Positions 7,535-16,115 of a stretch of DNA of 64,000 nt are shown here, piece by piece. The DNA comes from Microbacterium sp. H83. GTDB taxonomy: Bacteria; Actinomycetota; Actinomycetes; Actinomycetales; Microbacteriaceae. Where the stretch lies: assembly GCF_001650405.1 (NCBI RefSeq), contig NZ_LWCU01000008.1, positions 25,333 to 89,332 on the forward strand, written 5' to 3'. A program made the position numbers and the translations under genes. Under the pieces are notes generated by a model, which was not told the DNA's origin, searched no databases, and saw only the letters and a list, made by a program, of their open reading frames with translations. Position 1 is the stretch's first letter, and each line of letters starts with the position of its first letter.

Positions 7535-8866
7535 TCAGTGGAACGGGCAGCGACCGGATGCCGTCGCGGCACGCACCCGACCTCCGGAGCGCGGCTTGGT
7601 GGGCAGGCGGCGGCGATCGACGTCGAGGCCCTCGCCCAGGACGCGCAGGTCGGGGTCGCTGAGCACGGCGATCGCGGCCGAGAGCCCGGCGATCGCGAGC
7701 TTCTCGCCGGGGCAGCGGTGCCCGGTCGCCACGTCCGCGCCGCCGTGGGGGATGAAGGCGGCGAGCGCCTCGTAGTCCTCGGCATCCCGGAAGCGCTCAG
7801 GATCGAAGCGGTCGGGGCGGGCCCAGAAGCGGTCGTCGGCGTTGGTGCCCATGATGTCGAGGACCACGCGGCCGCCCGCGTGGACGTGCTGGCCGTCGAT
7901 CTCGATGTCGGCCGTCGCCCAGCCGGGGAGCATCGGCACGAACGGCGCGGTCCGGCGGACCTCCTGTGCGAACATCACCGCGAGCGGGCCGCCCACGAGC
8001 GCCTCGCGCTCGGCGGTCTCGGCGGCGATGCGGTCGCGCCATTCGGGGCGGTCGTGCAGCTCCTTCGCGGCGAACGCCACGAAGCGCGCCACGGCGATCA
8101 TGGGCCGCATGCTGTTCTGCAGCTCCACACCGGCGACCTTCGCCGGGAGCAGCTCGCCGTCAGGATCGCGGTGATGCGCCCACTGCTCGAGCGCTGTGCC
8201 CTCCGCCGCCGTCAGCGCCCCGCGGCGCACGGCCTCGATCAGCCGCTCCGCGTGCCGATCCGACCACCAGCGGTTCGCGATGGCGACGAGATACTCCGGC
8301 GAGTACGGCGAGCCGAAGCCGTCGACGATCTGCGCGAGCCGCGCCGACCAGCGCGTCTGCGCCGCCGGCGTGCCCGGCACGCCCGCCCAGCGCATGATCG
8401 CCCGGCCGAGCGCGCCGACCGCGGCGTCGTAGGCGCTGCGGGTGCCGCCGTCGAGCCACGCCCGGCGTTCCCTGCGCCACTCGCGCTCGAGGAACGGGGT
8501 CAGCCGCGCGACCTGCTCGTCCTCGTACGCGACGTCCACGAAGGTGGCCTTGCGATGACGGTGCGCTGCGCCGTCCAGGCTGTGCACCGAGGCGTGGCCG
8601 AACAGGCTCTCCTGCACGAGCGCGGGCATGGCGCCGTGCCGGGCGATGCGGCTCTCGTCGTAGAACAGCTCGACGCCCTCGACGCCGCGCACGAAGACCG
8701 CGTCGCTGCCGAGGAGTCGGAGGGGCGCGGATCGCGCCCCCGGTCGCACGCGACGCCAGATGCGGGCGCCGAAGCCGTAGCCGTGCGTGAGGAGGGTGGG
8801 GGCATCGTCGCGGGCGAGGGCGCCGAGTCGGCGCGCGGCCTGCGCGGGGAGATCGATGAGTGCCAT
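7535..8866 (-). CDS. cytochrome P450, CYP152 (fatty acid peroxygenase) family
   Basis: A 443-residue soluble P450. The heme loop is FIPHGGADVATGHRCPGE with Cys385 as the thiolate ligand, and ExxR lies in AQEVRRTAPF. CYP152 enzymes use H2O2 with fatty acids and replace the acid-alcohol pair with an Arg-Pro pair; here MRPMIAVARF gives Arg254-Pro255. The distal region SLFGHASVHSLDGAAHRHRK has Phe89 and His95, aligned from memory with Phe79 and His85 of OleT, the alkene-forming member, where hydroxylases often have Gln. A decarboxylating activity is therefore possible. ATG at 8866; the gene is divergent from an SRPBCC gene. Family call is firm; product type is inferred. Confidence 0.88.
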   Translation of the reverse strand: MALIDLPAQAARRLGALARDDAPTLLTHGYGFGARIWRRVRPGARSAPLRLLGSDAVFVRGVEGVELFYDESRIARHGAMPALVQESLFGHASVHSLDGAAHRHRKATFVDVAYEDEQVARLTPFLEREWRRERRAWLDGGTRSAYDAAVGALGRAIMRWAGVPGTPAAQTRWSARLAQIVDGFGSPYSPEYLVAIANRWWSDRHAERLIEAVRRGALTAAEGTALEQWAHHRDPDGELLPAKVAGVELQNSMRPMIAVARFVAFAAKELHDRPEWRDRIAAETAEREALVGGPLAVMFAQEVRRTAPFVPMLPGWATADIEIDGQHVHAGGRVVLDIMGTNADDRFWARPDRFDPERFRDAEDYEALAAFIPHGGADVATGHRCPGEKLAIAGLSAAIAVLSDPDLRVLGEGLDVDRRRLPTKPRSGGRVRAATASGRCPFH

Positions 8867-9035
8867 GACACGACGTTCTCAGGGACCGGACGACGCTTCC
8901 AGGGGGAGGCGCGATCCGGGGTCGTGTGCTAGCGCCGGCGGAGCGGCGGTATGCTCCGGCATCCGCTCGTCAACCCCCTGGGACGACGTCTCGTCGACCG
9001 TCACGATGCTGGCAGGAGCGAGGGAAGGAACCGCC

Positions 9036-9473
9036 ATGGCGAAGAACGTCCGCACGATGAACTGCCGCCCCGACGACGTCTTCCGGGTGCTGGCCGACGG
9101 CTGGCTCTACCCGGCGTGGGTCGTCGGCGCGTCACGGATGCGCGACGTCGACGAGTCGTGGCCGCAGCCCGGGGCCGAGCTGCACCACTCCGTCGGCGTC
9201 TGGCCCGCACTCCTCGACGACACGACGGTCGTCGAGGAGTGGTCGCCGCCGAACCGCATGGTCATGCGCGCACGCGGATGGCCGATCGGCGAGGCCCGCG
9301 TCACTCTGCGCGTGCGCGCCTTCGACGGCGGCTCGATGGTGCGCATCGACGAGGAGCCGGTCGAGGGACCGGCGACCCTGGTGCCCGGCCTCATCACCAC
9401 TCCCCTGCTGCGCTGGCGCAACTCCGAGACGCTGCACCGGCTCGCCTACCTCGCCGAGGGACGCGCCGGCTGA
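9036..9473 (+). CDS. SRPBCC (START/Bet v 1-like) family protein
   Basis: A 145-residue helix-grip protein of the SRPBCC superfamily, which binds hydrophobic ligands in a deep cavity. The start MAKNVRTMNCRPDDVFRVLA and the strand block VVEEWSPPNRMVMRARGWP are characteristic of polyketide cyclase/dehydrase-like members. The ATG at 9036 is preceded by GAGGGAAGGAACCGCC. The longer upstream frame has no good start. It is transcribed away from the CYP152 gene with about 170 bases between; the two may share a regulatory region. A possible ligand such as a fatty acid is speculation. A strong hairpin follows the stop. Confidence 0.8.
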   Translation: MAKNVRTMNCRPDDVFRVLADGWLYPAWVVGASRMRDVDESWPQPGAELHHSVGVWPALLDDTTVVEEWSPPNRMVMRARGWPIGEARVTLRVRAFDGGSMVRIDEEPVEGPATLVPGLITTPLLRWRNSETLHRLAYLAEGRAG

Positions 9474-9477
9474 CTCA

Positions 9478-9518
9478 CCGAGGGGCGCGCCGGCTGATCG
9501 GCCGGACGCGCCCCTCGG
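9478..9518. terminator. bidirectional terminator, 12-bp perfect stem
   Basis: CCGAGGGGCGCG (9478-9489) and CGCGCCCCTCGG (9507-9518) pair perfectly around a 17-base loop, 5 bases after the SRPBCC stop and 7 before the stop of the convergent dehydrogenase. The left arm is part of an imperfect 22-base direct repeat of the SRPBCC gene's own last codons. Confidence 0.75.
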
Positions 9519-9524
9519 AGACGC

Positions 9525-10709
9525 TCAGGCCGCGTCCGGACGGAGCACGACCTTGATGCAGCCGTCCTCCTTGCGCTGGAACGTCCCGTACAGCGCGGGT
9601 GCGTCCTCGAGCGGGGCAGAGTGCGTCGTGAGGTCCATCACGCCGAGCGGGTCGTGCAGGTCCTCGACCAGGGGCATCAGGTCGTCGATCCAGCGCTTGA
9701 CGTTGCACTGCCCCATGCGCAGGCTCACCTGCTTGTCGAACATCGTCTTCATGGGCAGCACGTCGGCGTCTCCCGCATAGACGCCGCTGAGCGACACGGT
9801 GCCGCCGCGCCGCACGACGTCGATCGACGCGTGCAGAGCCGCCAGGCGGTCGAGTCCCGCCGTCTCCATCATCTTCCGCGCAGCGGCGTCGGGAAGCAGC
9901 CCGACCGCCTTCTGCACGAGGGAGACACCGGGGTTGCCGTGCGCCTCCATGCCGACGGCGTCGACGACGGCATCCGCGCCCCGCCCCTCGGTGAGGTCGC
10001 GGAGCTCGGAGACCACGTCGTCGGTCAGGTCGAAGACCTCGGCGCCGTGTCGCGCGGCCATCTCGCGGCGCTCCGCCACCGGGTCGACCGCGAGCACTCG
10101 GTAGCCGCGGTGGGCGCCGATGCGGGCCACGAACTGGCCGACCGGCCCGAGCCCCATGACGGCGAGGGTGCCGCCGTCCGGCACCTGCGCGTACTCGACC
10201 CCCTGCCAGGCCGTCGGGATGATGTCGCTGAGGAAGAGATAGCGCTCGTCGGGCAGATCGGAGGCGACCTTGATGTGGTTGTAGTCGGCGAGCGGCACCC
10301 GCAGGTACTCGGCCTGGCCGCCCGGCACCTGGCCGTACAGCTTGGTGTACCCGAACAGCGAGGCACCGCTCCCGTACTCGCGCACCTGCGTCGTCTCGCA
10401 CTGCGACTGCAGGCCGCGCAGGCAGGAGAAGCAGTGCCCGCAGGAGATGTTGAACGGCACGACGACGCGATCGCCGACGGCGAGCTGCGTCACCTCGCTG
10501 CCGACCTCGACGACGACGCCCATCGGCTCATGGCCGAGGACGTCGCCCTTGTCGAGGAACGGACCGAGCAGTTCGTAGAGGTGCAGGTCGGATCCGCAGA
10601 TCGCGGTCGAGGTGATGCGCACGATCGCGTCGGTCGGGTGCTCGATGACCGGATCGGGCACCTCCTCGACCGCAACGTTCCGTGTGCCCTGCCAGGTGAG
10701 TGCCTTCAT
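9525..10709 (-). CDS. zinc-dependent alcohol dehydrogenase, formaldehyde dehydrogenase-like
   Basis: A 394-residue medium-chain dehydrogenase. Catalytic zinc ligands are visible in TAICGSDLHLY (Cys) and GHEPMGVV (His/Glu); the structural zinc lobe has NISCGHCFSCLRGLQSQCE with four cysteines. The Rossmann motif is VMGLGPVGQFVARIG. The order and the long insert HGNPGVSLVQKAVG with LLPD resemble glutathione-independent formaldehyde dehydrogenase or related threonine-type enzymes, which are about 390-400 residues. It likely oxidises an aldehyde or alcohol with NAD(P)+. ATG at 10709 has CGAGGAGGACGGACG upstream. It follows the alkene reductase gene on the same strand with a 108-base gap. Confidence 0.87.
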   Translation of the reverse strand: MKALTWQGTRNVAVEEVPDPVIEHPTDAIVRITSTAICGSDLHLYELLGPFLDKGDVLGHEPMGVVVEVGSEVTQLAVGDRVVVPFNISCGHCFSCLRGLQSQCETTQVREYGSGASLFGYTKLYGQVPGGQAEYLRVPLADYNHIKVASDLPDERYLFLSDIIPTAWQGVEYAQVPDGGTLAVMGLGPVGQFVARIGAHRGYRVLAVDPVAERREMAARHGAEVFDLTDDVVSELRDLTEGRGADAVVDAVGMEAHGNPGVSLVQKAVGLLPDAAARKMMETAGLDRLAALHASIDVVRRGGTVSLSGVYAGDADVLPMKTMFDKQVSLRMGQCNVKRWIDDLMPLVEDLHDPLGVMDLTTHSAPLEDAPALYGTFQRKEDGCIKVVLRPDAA

Positions 10710-10817
10710 CGTCCGTCCTCCTCGATAAGTCGTCGAAGGGCCACCCTCGGCGACGACGTGGCGACAGCACAGAGGGTTGACAGAACGGATGCCGGGGGCG
10801 AGACCGACCGGCGGGAC

Positions 10818-11906
10818 TCAGGCCTCCGCGCGCACGGCCTCCAGCGACGGGTAGTCGGTGTACCCCTCGGCGGTGCGGCCGTAGAACAGCGCGGGCCGCG
10901 GCTCGTTGAGCTCGGCATCCTGGCGCCAGCGCTCGACGAGGTCGGGGTTGGCGATCACGGGACGACCGGCGGCGACGGCATCCGCCCACCCCTCCGACAC
11001 GAGGTCGTGCGCCTCGCCGCGGCTCGTGGGCACGGCGAAGCCGGAGTTCACGATGAACGGGGCGCCGATCTCGCGGCGGATCCGCTGCACGGTCTCCGAG
11101 GTCGGGGCGGCGTGCAGGATGTCGACGAACGCGAGGTCGAGGGGCGCGAGACCGGCGGCGGCGGCGAGGTAGGTCGCCAGCGCGTCGGCGTCGTCCTCCT
11201 CGAGCACGCCCTGGATGTTGTGCTGGGGCGACAGCCGAATGCCGGTGCGGTCGGCCCCGACGGCGTCCGCGACCGCGCGCGTGACCTCGATCGCGAACCG
11301 CGCGCGGTTCTCGGGCGATCCGCCGTAGCGGTCGTCGCGCACGTTCGAGACCGGTGAGAGGAACTCGTGGACGAGGTAGCCGTTCGCGCCGTGCACCTCG
11401 ACGCCGTCGAGCCCCGCGGCGATCGCGTTGCGGGCGGCCTGGACGAACTGCTCGACGACCTCGGGGATCTCGTCGAGGGTGAGCGCGTGCGCGACCGGCA
11501 TCTCGGCCTTGCCCACCGGCGTGTGGGTCTCACCCGGCGCGGCCAGCGCGCTCGGGCCGACGACGCGCGGCTGACCCGAGATCTCGGGGTGCGAGACGCG
11601 GCCGCCGTGCATCAGCTGCATCACGATCGTGCCGCCGGCCTCGTGCACGGCATCCGCGATGCGGCGCCAGCCCTCGATCTGCGCGGCGGTCTCGATGCCC
11701 GGCTGTCCGGAGTACGACTTGCCCTCGGCGACGGGCCAGGTCCCCTCGGTGATGATGAGCCCCTGGCCCGCGCGCTGGCGGTAGTACTCGACCATCATCT
11801 CGGTCGGCACCCCCTCGTCGTCCGCGCGGGTGCGGGTGAGGGGCGCCATGACGACGCGGTTGGACAGAGACAGGGCGCCGAAGGCGGCGGGCTCGAAAAG
11901 ACTCAC
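10818..11906 (-). CDS. alkene reductase, Old Yellow Enzyme family
   Basis: A 362-residue FMN-dependent ene-reductase of the NemA/XenB/OYE type. Visible are VVMAPLTRTRA (FMN contact Thr), the MQLMHGGRVSHP block, the substrate-anion binding pair in VHGANGYLVHEFLSP (His and Asn), and the RYGGSPENRARF motif. It reduces activated C=C bonds and some nitro compounds with NAD(P)H. GTG at 11906 gives the normal family N-terminus SLFEPAAFG; a second GTG at 11936 would add ten atypical residues. It is divergent from dinB with 95 bases between the starts and lies upstream of a dehydrogenase on the same strand. Confidence 0.9.
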   Translation of the reverse strand: MSLFEPAAFGALSLSNRVVMAPLTRTRADDEGVPTEMMVEYYRQRAGQGLIITEGTWPVAEGKSYSGQPGIETAAQIEGWRRIADAVHEAGGTIVMQLMHGGRVSHPEISGQPRVVGPSALAAPGETHTPVGKAEMPVAHALTLDEIPEVVEQFVQAARNAIAAGLDGVEVHGANGYLVHEFLSPVSNVRDDRYGGSPENRARFAIEVTRAVADAVGADRTGIRLSPQHNIQGVLEEDDADALATYLAAAAGLAPLDLAFVDILHAAPTSETVQRIRREIGAPFIVNSGFAVPTSRGEAHDLVSEGWADAVAAGRPVIANPDLVERWRQDAELNEPRPALFYGRTAEGYTDYPSLEAVRAEA

Positions 11907-12001
11907 ACAGGGACGCAAGGAGCGCACCGCGTGCACTATTCCCGACGGCCCGTCGATGTCGGTGGCCGATGCGACGATCGGCAGGTCGAGAGGAGAGCGC
12001 G

Positions 12002-13198
12002 ATGCGCGACGAGGCCACCGTGCTGCACGCCGATCTCGACGCGTTCTACGCCTCGGTCGAGCAGCGCGACGCCCCCGAGCTGCGCGGCCGCCCCGTGATC
12101 GTCGGCGGCGGCGTCGTGCTCGCCGCGAGCTACGAGGCGAAGGCCCGCGGGGTCCGCACGGCGATGGGCGGTCGCCAGGCCCTGCAGCTGTGCCCGGATG
12201 CCGTCGTCGTGCCGCCGCGAATGGATGCCTACAGCGCCGCCAGCAAGGACGTCTTCGCCATCTTCGCCGACACGACGCCCCTGGTGGAGGGCCTGTCGAT
12301 CGACGAGGCGTTCCTCGAGGTCGGCGGGCTCCGGCGCATCGCCGGCACCCCGGAGGAGGTCGCGGTGCGGCTGCGCACCCGGGTCCGCGACGACGTCGGC
12401 CTCGCGATCTCCGTGGGCGTCGCCCGCACCAAGTTCCTCGCGAAGGTCGCGAGCGCGGTGAGCAAGCCCGACGGACTGCTCGTCATCGATCCGGACCGGG
12501 AGGAGGAGTTCCTCCTCCCCCTGCCGGTCGAGCGCCTGTGGGGCGTGGGCGCCGTCACCGCCGAGAAGCTGCATCGGCTCGGCATCCGGACCGTGGGTCA
12601 GCTCGCCGAGCTCGAGGCCGCGACGGCCGAGCGCCTGCTCGGCAAGGCCACGGGTGGGCACCTCCACGCCCTCGCGCGGCTCCGCGACCCGCGGCCGGTC
12701 GACACGACACGCCGGCGCGGCTCGATCGGGTCGCAGCGCGCGCTCGGGAGCCGTCCGCGCACGACGGAGGAGCTGGATGTGACCCTCACGCAGATCGTCG
12801 ACCGCCTCGCCCGCCGGCTGCGTGACGGCGGACGCACCTGCCGCACGGTCGTGCTGCGCCTGCGGTTCGGCGACTTCTCGAAGGCCACCCGCTCGCGCTC
12901 CGTCGGCGTGCCGACCGAGCGGACCTCCACGCTGCTGGCCGTCGCCCGCGCCCTGCTCACCGCCGCCCTGCCGACGATCGAGGAGCGCGGCATCACGCTG
13001 ATCGGCGTCTCGCTCTCCCACCTGGATCGCATCGAGAACCTGCAGCCGGAGCTGCCGATCGACTGGGGCGAACGAGAGCGTCTCGACACCGCTCTCGACG
13101 CGGTGCGCGATCGATTCGGCGCGCAGTCGCTGTCGCGCGGCACCCAGCTCGGACGCGATCCCGGGTGGTCGACGCCGGTGCTTCCCGAGCACGAGTGA
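12002..13198 (+). CDS. dinB: DNA polymerase IV (Y family, DinB)
   Basis: A 398-residue translesion polymerase. The palm catalytic acids are Asp11 in VLHADLDAFYASVEQ and Asp101-Glu102 in LSIDEAFLEV; the steric-gate aromatic follows in DAFYASVE. The fingers, thumb (LWGVGAVTAEKLHRLGI, a helix-hairpin-helix) and little finger regions are all present, but no clear beta-clamp motif was picked out at the C-terminus (HLDRIENLQPELPIDW is the likely area). ATG at 12002 has GAGAGGAGAGCG upstream. No actinobacterial SOS box (GAAC-N4-GTTC) is seen in the 95-base promoter region, so LexA control is not supported. Confidence 0.93.
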   Translation: MRDEATVLHADLDAFYASVEQRDAPELRGRPVIVGGGVVLAASYEAKARGVRTAMGGRQALQLCPDAVVVPPRMDAYSAASKDVFAIFADTTPLVEGLSIDEAFLEVGGLRRIAGTPEEVAVRLRTRVRDDVGLAISVGVARTKFLAKVASAVSKPDGLLVIDPDREEEFLLPLPVERLWGVGAVTAEKLHRLGIRTVGQLAELEAATAERLLGKATGGHLHALARLRDPRPVDTTRRRGSIGSQRALGSRPRTTEELDVTLTQIVDRLARRLRDGGRTCRTVVLRLRFGDFSKATRSRSVGVPTERTSTLLAVARALLTAALPTIEERGITLIGVSLSHLDRIENLQPELPIDWGERERLDTALDAVRDRFGAQSLSRGTQLGRDPGWSTPVLPEHE

Positions 13199-13213
13199 CG
13201 CGGGAACCGGCGC

Positions 13214-13455
13214 CTAGTCGTTCGGACAGGTCACGCTGAAGGAGACGGTCGCGTCGACCTGCTCGGCGTCCACGAGAAGGTCGTCGATCGGACCGGTCGA
13301 GCCAGGCACGCGCTCGGAGACCGACGCGGTTCCGCCGAGGGAGTCGTGACGGTCGCGTCCACCATAGCCGCACACGAGAGAACGGAGGCAGAGCCGCCGG
13401 AACCTGCAGCGCCCGGCTGCTCCTCGTCGCACACACGATGATCAGGGTTCACGAC
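13214..13455 (-). pseudogene. remnant of a small secreted-type protein, frameshifted
   Basis: Two reading frames on this strand join into one sensible sequence. The first gives GSGGSASVLSCAAMVDATVT, the second continues SLGGTASVSERVPGSTGPID and ends VDAEQVDATVSFSVTCPND at a TAG (13214-13216). The shared phrases VDATVT and VDATVSFSVTC suggest a real domain broken by one indel near 13345-13355. No start codon with a ribosome binding site is seen, so the 5' end is also lost. The family is not recognised. The rest of the region up to 13558 holds only the promoter and ribosome binding site of the next gene. Confidence 0.35.
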
Positions 13456-13558
13456 GGTCGACCGCGTACCATGGGATCTGAACGCTGACGCAGCACCGCG
13501 GCCGGGACGACCCGGTCGCCTCTCGCACCGGGGACGGCCCCGCCTCGAAGGAGCTGTC

Positions 13559-14743
13559 ATGTCGCGCCCACCTCGGACCGGACTGGTCGGACCCACCGAC
13601 ATCGGGCGCATCGTCCTCGGGTGGGGTGCCTTCGGCATCCTGCTGCTGATCCATCCGCTCATCGAGGCGCCCGCACCTGCTCCCGTGCTGATCGTCGCGC
13701 TGGGTGCGATCATCGCGGTCATCATCGTGTGCGCGTTCGGCGTCGTGAAGCAGGCCGAAGCGCTCGCGCATCGGCTCGGCGATCCCTACGGATCGCTCGT
13801 CCTCACCCTGTCGATCGTGCTCATCGAGGTCATCCTGATCTCGGCCGTCATGCTCGGACCGGGAGAGCACGGGACGATCGCCCGCGACTCGGTCATGGCC
13901 GTGGCGATGATCATCCTCAACCTGGTGATCGGCCTGTGCCTGCTGCTGGGCGGCATCCGCCACCGCGGCCTCACGCACAACCGCACCGGGACGTCGGCGT
14001 ACCTCGCGATGCTCGTCGTGCTCGGCACGCTCGCATTCGGGCTGCCGGCGCTGATCGGCGAGGGCGGTTCCTACACGCTCGGGCAGGCGATCCCGGTCAT
14101 CGTCCTGACCCTCGGCCTCTACGCCTTCTTCCTCTCCCGGCAGATGGGCGCGCAGGCTGCGGACTTCATCGAGGTGGGCGAGCGGATGCCGGTGGGCGAG
14201 CGGATGCCGGTCGGCGGGCGGATGTCGGCGCGCACCGCCGCGCGGAGCGAGGCGCCGACCGGCGGCATCCGCGCCGTGCTCCGCGAGAACCGCCGTGAGG
14301 TCGTGACACGGCTCGTGCTGCTCGTCGTCACCGTCGTGCCGATCGTGCTGCTCTCGCACGACATGGCGGCGCTGCTCGACAACGGGCTCGGCCGTCTCGG
14401 CGCCCCGCCGGCCCTCGCCGGCGTGCTCATCGCGGCCATCGTCTTCCTGCCCGAGTCGATCACGTCGGTGCGCGCCGCGCTCGGCGGCGAGGCGCAGCGC
14501 GTGAGCAACCTGTGCCACGGCGCGCTCGTGTCGACCGTCGGGCTGACGATCCCCGCGGTGCTGATCATCGGCATGGCGACGGGGCAGACCGTCGTGCTCG
14601 CCGAATCGCCCGCGAACCTGCTGATGCTCGGCGTCACCCTGCTGCTGTCGGTGACCACGTTCGGCGCGAAGCGCGCGACGGCGATGCACGGCGCTGCACA
14701 TCTCGTGACGTTCGCGGCGTACGTGCTGATCCTGTTCAGCTGA
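13559..14743 (+). CDS. calcium:proton antiporter, ChaA/CaCA family
   Basis: A 394-residue membrane protein with about eleven hydrophobic helices. The two inverted CaCA alpha repeats are visible: LTLSIVLIEVILISAVM in the first half and AIVFLPESITSVRAAL in the second, each with the key acidic residue. It probably exports Ca2+ or Na+/K+ in exchange for H+ at the cell membrane. The central cytoplasmic loop contains a nearly perfect 18-base tandem repeat encoding VGERMP-VGERMP-VGGRMS (14174-14227). ATG at 13559 follows AAGGAG. A hairpin lies just after the stop. The gene is convergent with a TetR regulator and has no linked transport partner. Confidence 0.87.
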   Translation: MSRPPRTGLVGPTDIGRIVLGWGAFGILLLIHPLIEAPAPAPVLIVALGAIIAVIIVCAFGVVKQAEALAHRLGDPYGSLVLTLSIVLIEVILISAVMLGPGEHGTIARDSVMAVAMIILNLVIGLCLLLGGIRHRGLTHNRTGTSAYLAMLVVLGTLAFGLPALIGEGGSYTLGQAIPVIVLTLGLYAFFLSRQMGAQAADFIEVGERMPVGERMPVGGRMSARTAARSEAPTGGIRAVLRENRREVVTRLVLLVVTVVPIVLLSHDMAALLDNGLGRLGAPPALAGVLIAAIVFLPESITSVRAALGGEAQRVSNLCHGALVSTVGLTIPAVLIIGMATGQTVVLAESPANLLMLGVTLLLSVTTFGAKRATAMHGAAHLVTFAAYVLILFS

Positions 14744-14758
14744 CCCCGTTCGGCCGGC

Positions 14759-14776
14759 CCGGCTCAGCCGAGCCGG
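14759..14776. terminator. hairpin terminator after the antiporter gene
   Basis: CCGGCTC (14759-14765) and GAGCCGG (14770-14776) pair around AGCC, 16 bases after the antiporter stop. Flanking G/C bases can extend the stem. Suited to terminate the plus-strand gene. Confidence 0.55.
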
Positions 14777-14787
14777 CCCCAGGCCCG

Positions 14788-14868
14788 GACGGATCACGGA
14801 TCTTCGGACGGATGACGGAGGTTCTGATCCCGTTCGGCCGTGATCTGTCCTTCTGTCCGTGATCCGTC
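14788..14868. repeat. 13-bp perfect inverted repeat in a convergent gap
   Basis: GACGGATCACGGA (14788-14800) and TCCGTGATCCGTC (14856-14868) are exact inverted copies 55 bases apart, ending 22 bases before the TetR stop. A third related copy (GGACGGATGACGGA) lies at about 14806. This may be a second terminator for the convergent TetR gene or a dispersed repeat. Confidence 0.5.
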
Positions 14869-14889
14869 AGCGCCTCAGCCGTAGCTCGG

Positions 14890-15510
14890 TCAGGGAGTGG
14901 TGATGCGCTCGACGGCGACCGCGATCTCGCCGACCTCGCGCGCCTGCTCGTCGAGCGCGCGATGGATCGAGATGCCCTCGATCATGGCGTCGAGCAGCCG
15001 CGCGGTGTCCGGATCGAAGTGACGCTCGAGCGCGGCACGGCTGCGCTGCATCCACGCCGTGGTGAGCGCGCGGTACTCGGGCTTGCGCGCAGCGAGCGTG
15101 TACAGCTCGTGCGACAGCACGAACTCGCGGGTGTCGCCGAAGACGTCTTCTCGGATGATGTCCACCACCGCAGCCCTGGCGGACTCGAGATCGGATGCCG
15201 CCGCGAGGCGGTGCTCGAAACGGGCGCTGATCATGGTCGAGAACCGCGTGAACGCCTCGTGCAGCAGATCGTCGATACCGTCGAAGTGGTAGGTCATCGA
15301 CCCCAGGGGCACGCCTGCGGCCTCGGCGATCCGTCGGTGGGAGGCGCCGGCGACGCCGGACTCCGCGATCACGTCGAGGCACGCCGCGATGATGCGATCG
15401 CGACGCTCGGGATCGGTGCGGCGTCCGCTCCTGCTGCCCACAGGCCGGGCGCCCGCGCCGGTCTCGTCCGCAGCTCCGGTCTCGCCCGCATCGCCGACCT
15501 CACGCGACAT
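14890..15510 (-). CDS. TetR/AcrR family transcriptional regulator
   Basis: A 206-residue repressor. After an acidic 33-residue extension the helix-turn-helix is clear: RRDRIIAACLDVIAESGVAG, HRRIAEAAGVPLGSMTYHFD, with the Tyr-His pair of the recognition helix. The C-terminal half is an alpha-helical ligand domain ending EIAVAVERITTP. It overlaps the end of the acetyltransferase gene upstream by 11 bases, so the two form an operon, and the regulator probably controls that operon through the palindrome at 16116-16135. Ligand unknown. Confidence 0.9.
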   Translation of the reverse strand: MSREVGDAGETGAADETGAGARPVGSRSGRRTDPERRDRIIAACLDVIAESGVAGASHRRIAEAAGVPLGSMTYHFDGIDDLLHEAFTRFSTMISARFEHRLAAASDLESARAAVVDIIREDVFGDTREFVLSHELYTLAARKPEYRALTTAWMQRSRAALERHFDPDTARLLDAMIEGISIHRALDEQAREVGEIAVAVERITTP

Positions 15511-16096
15511 GAGTGGCCTCGATGGTGCGCACGACGCGGGCGGGGCTGCCCACGGCGACGACGCCGGCGGGGATGTCGCGCGTGACGACCGAGCCGGCGC
15601 CGATGACGCTGTTCTCGCCGATCGTGACGCCGGGGCAGACGATGACCCCTCCGCCGAGCCAGACGTTGTCGCCGATCGTGATCGGCTCGGCCGCCTCGAG
15701 CTTGTCGCGGCGCAGCTCGGGGTCGATCGGATGCGTGGGGGTGAGCAGCTGCACGTTCGGACCGATCTGGCAGTCGGCGCCGATCGTGATCGACGCGACG
15801 TCGAGCGCGGTGAGGTTGAAGTTCACGAACGTGCGCGCGCCGATCGAGATGTGATCGCCGTAGTCGACGTGCAGCGGCGGCCGGATGACGACGTCGGCCG
15901 CGAGATCGCCGATGAGGTCCTCGAGCCATCCTCGCGCGGCCGGATCGCCGGCGAGCACCTGCCGCCGATAGAGCTCGGCGAGTCGCGCGGCACGGGCGGC
16001 CCTGGCTTCCATCTCGGGGTCGTCGGCGATGTACAGGTCGCCCGCGAGCATCCGCTCCCGGTTCGTTCGAGGGTCGCCTGCGAAGTGGTCGGTCAT
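15500..16096 (-). CDS. sugar O-acetyltransferase (maltose/galactoside acetyltransferase type)
   Basis: A 198-residue left-handed beta-helix enzyme. The N-terminal acetyltransferase cap is ERMLAGDLYIADDPEM; the hexapeptide repeats run through HISIGARTFVNFNLTALDVA, ITIGADCQIGPNVQLLTPTH (with the catalytic His in TPTHPID) and ITIGDNVWLGGGVIVCPGVT. It transfers an acetyl group from acetyl-CoA to a sugar hydroxyl. ATG at 16096 is chosen because the upstream GTG at 16135 would add residues that overlap the operator palindrome and are not family-like. First gene of a two-gene operon with the TetR regulator. Confidence 0.92.
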   Translation of the reverse strand: MTDHFAGDPRTNRERMLAGDLYIADDPEMEARAARAARLAELYRRQVLAGDPAARGWLEDLIGDLAADVVIRPPLHVDYGDHISIGARTFVNFNLTALDVASITIGADCQIGPNVQLLTPTHPIDPELRRDKLEAAEPITIGDNVWLGGGVIVCPGVTIGENSVIGAGSVVTRDIPAGVVAVGSPARVVRTIEATHVA

Positions 16097-16115
16097 GGTG
16101 TCGATGCTAGCAACT

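Noticed and set aside
11907..12001. SOS box in front of dinB
   Set aside because: No GAAC-N4-GTTC or close variant is present in the interval.
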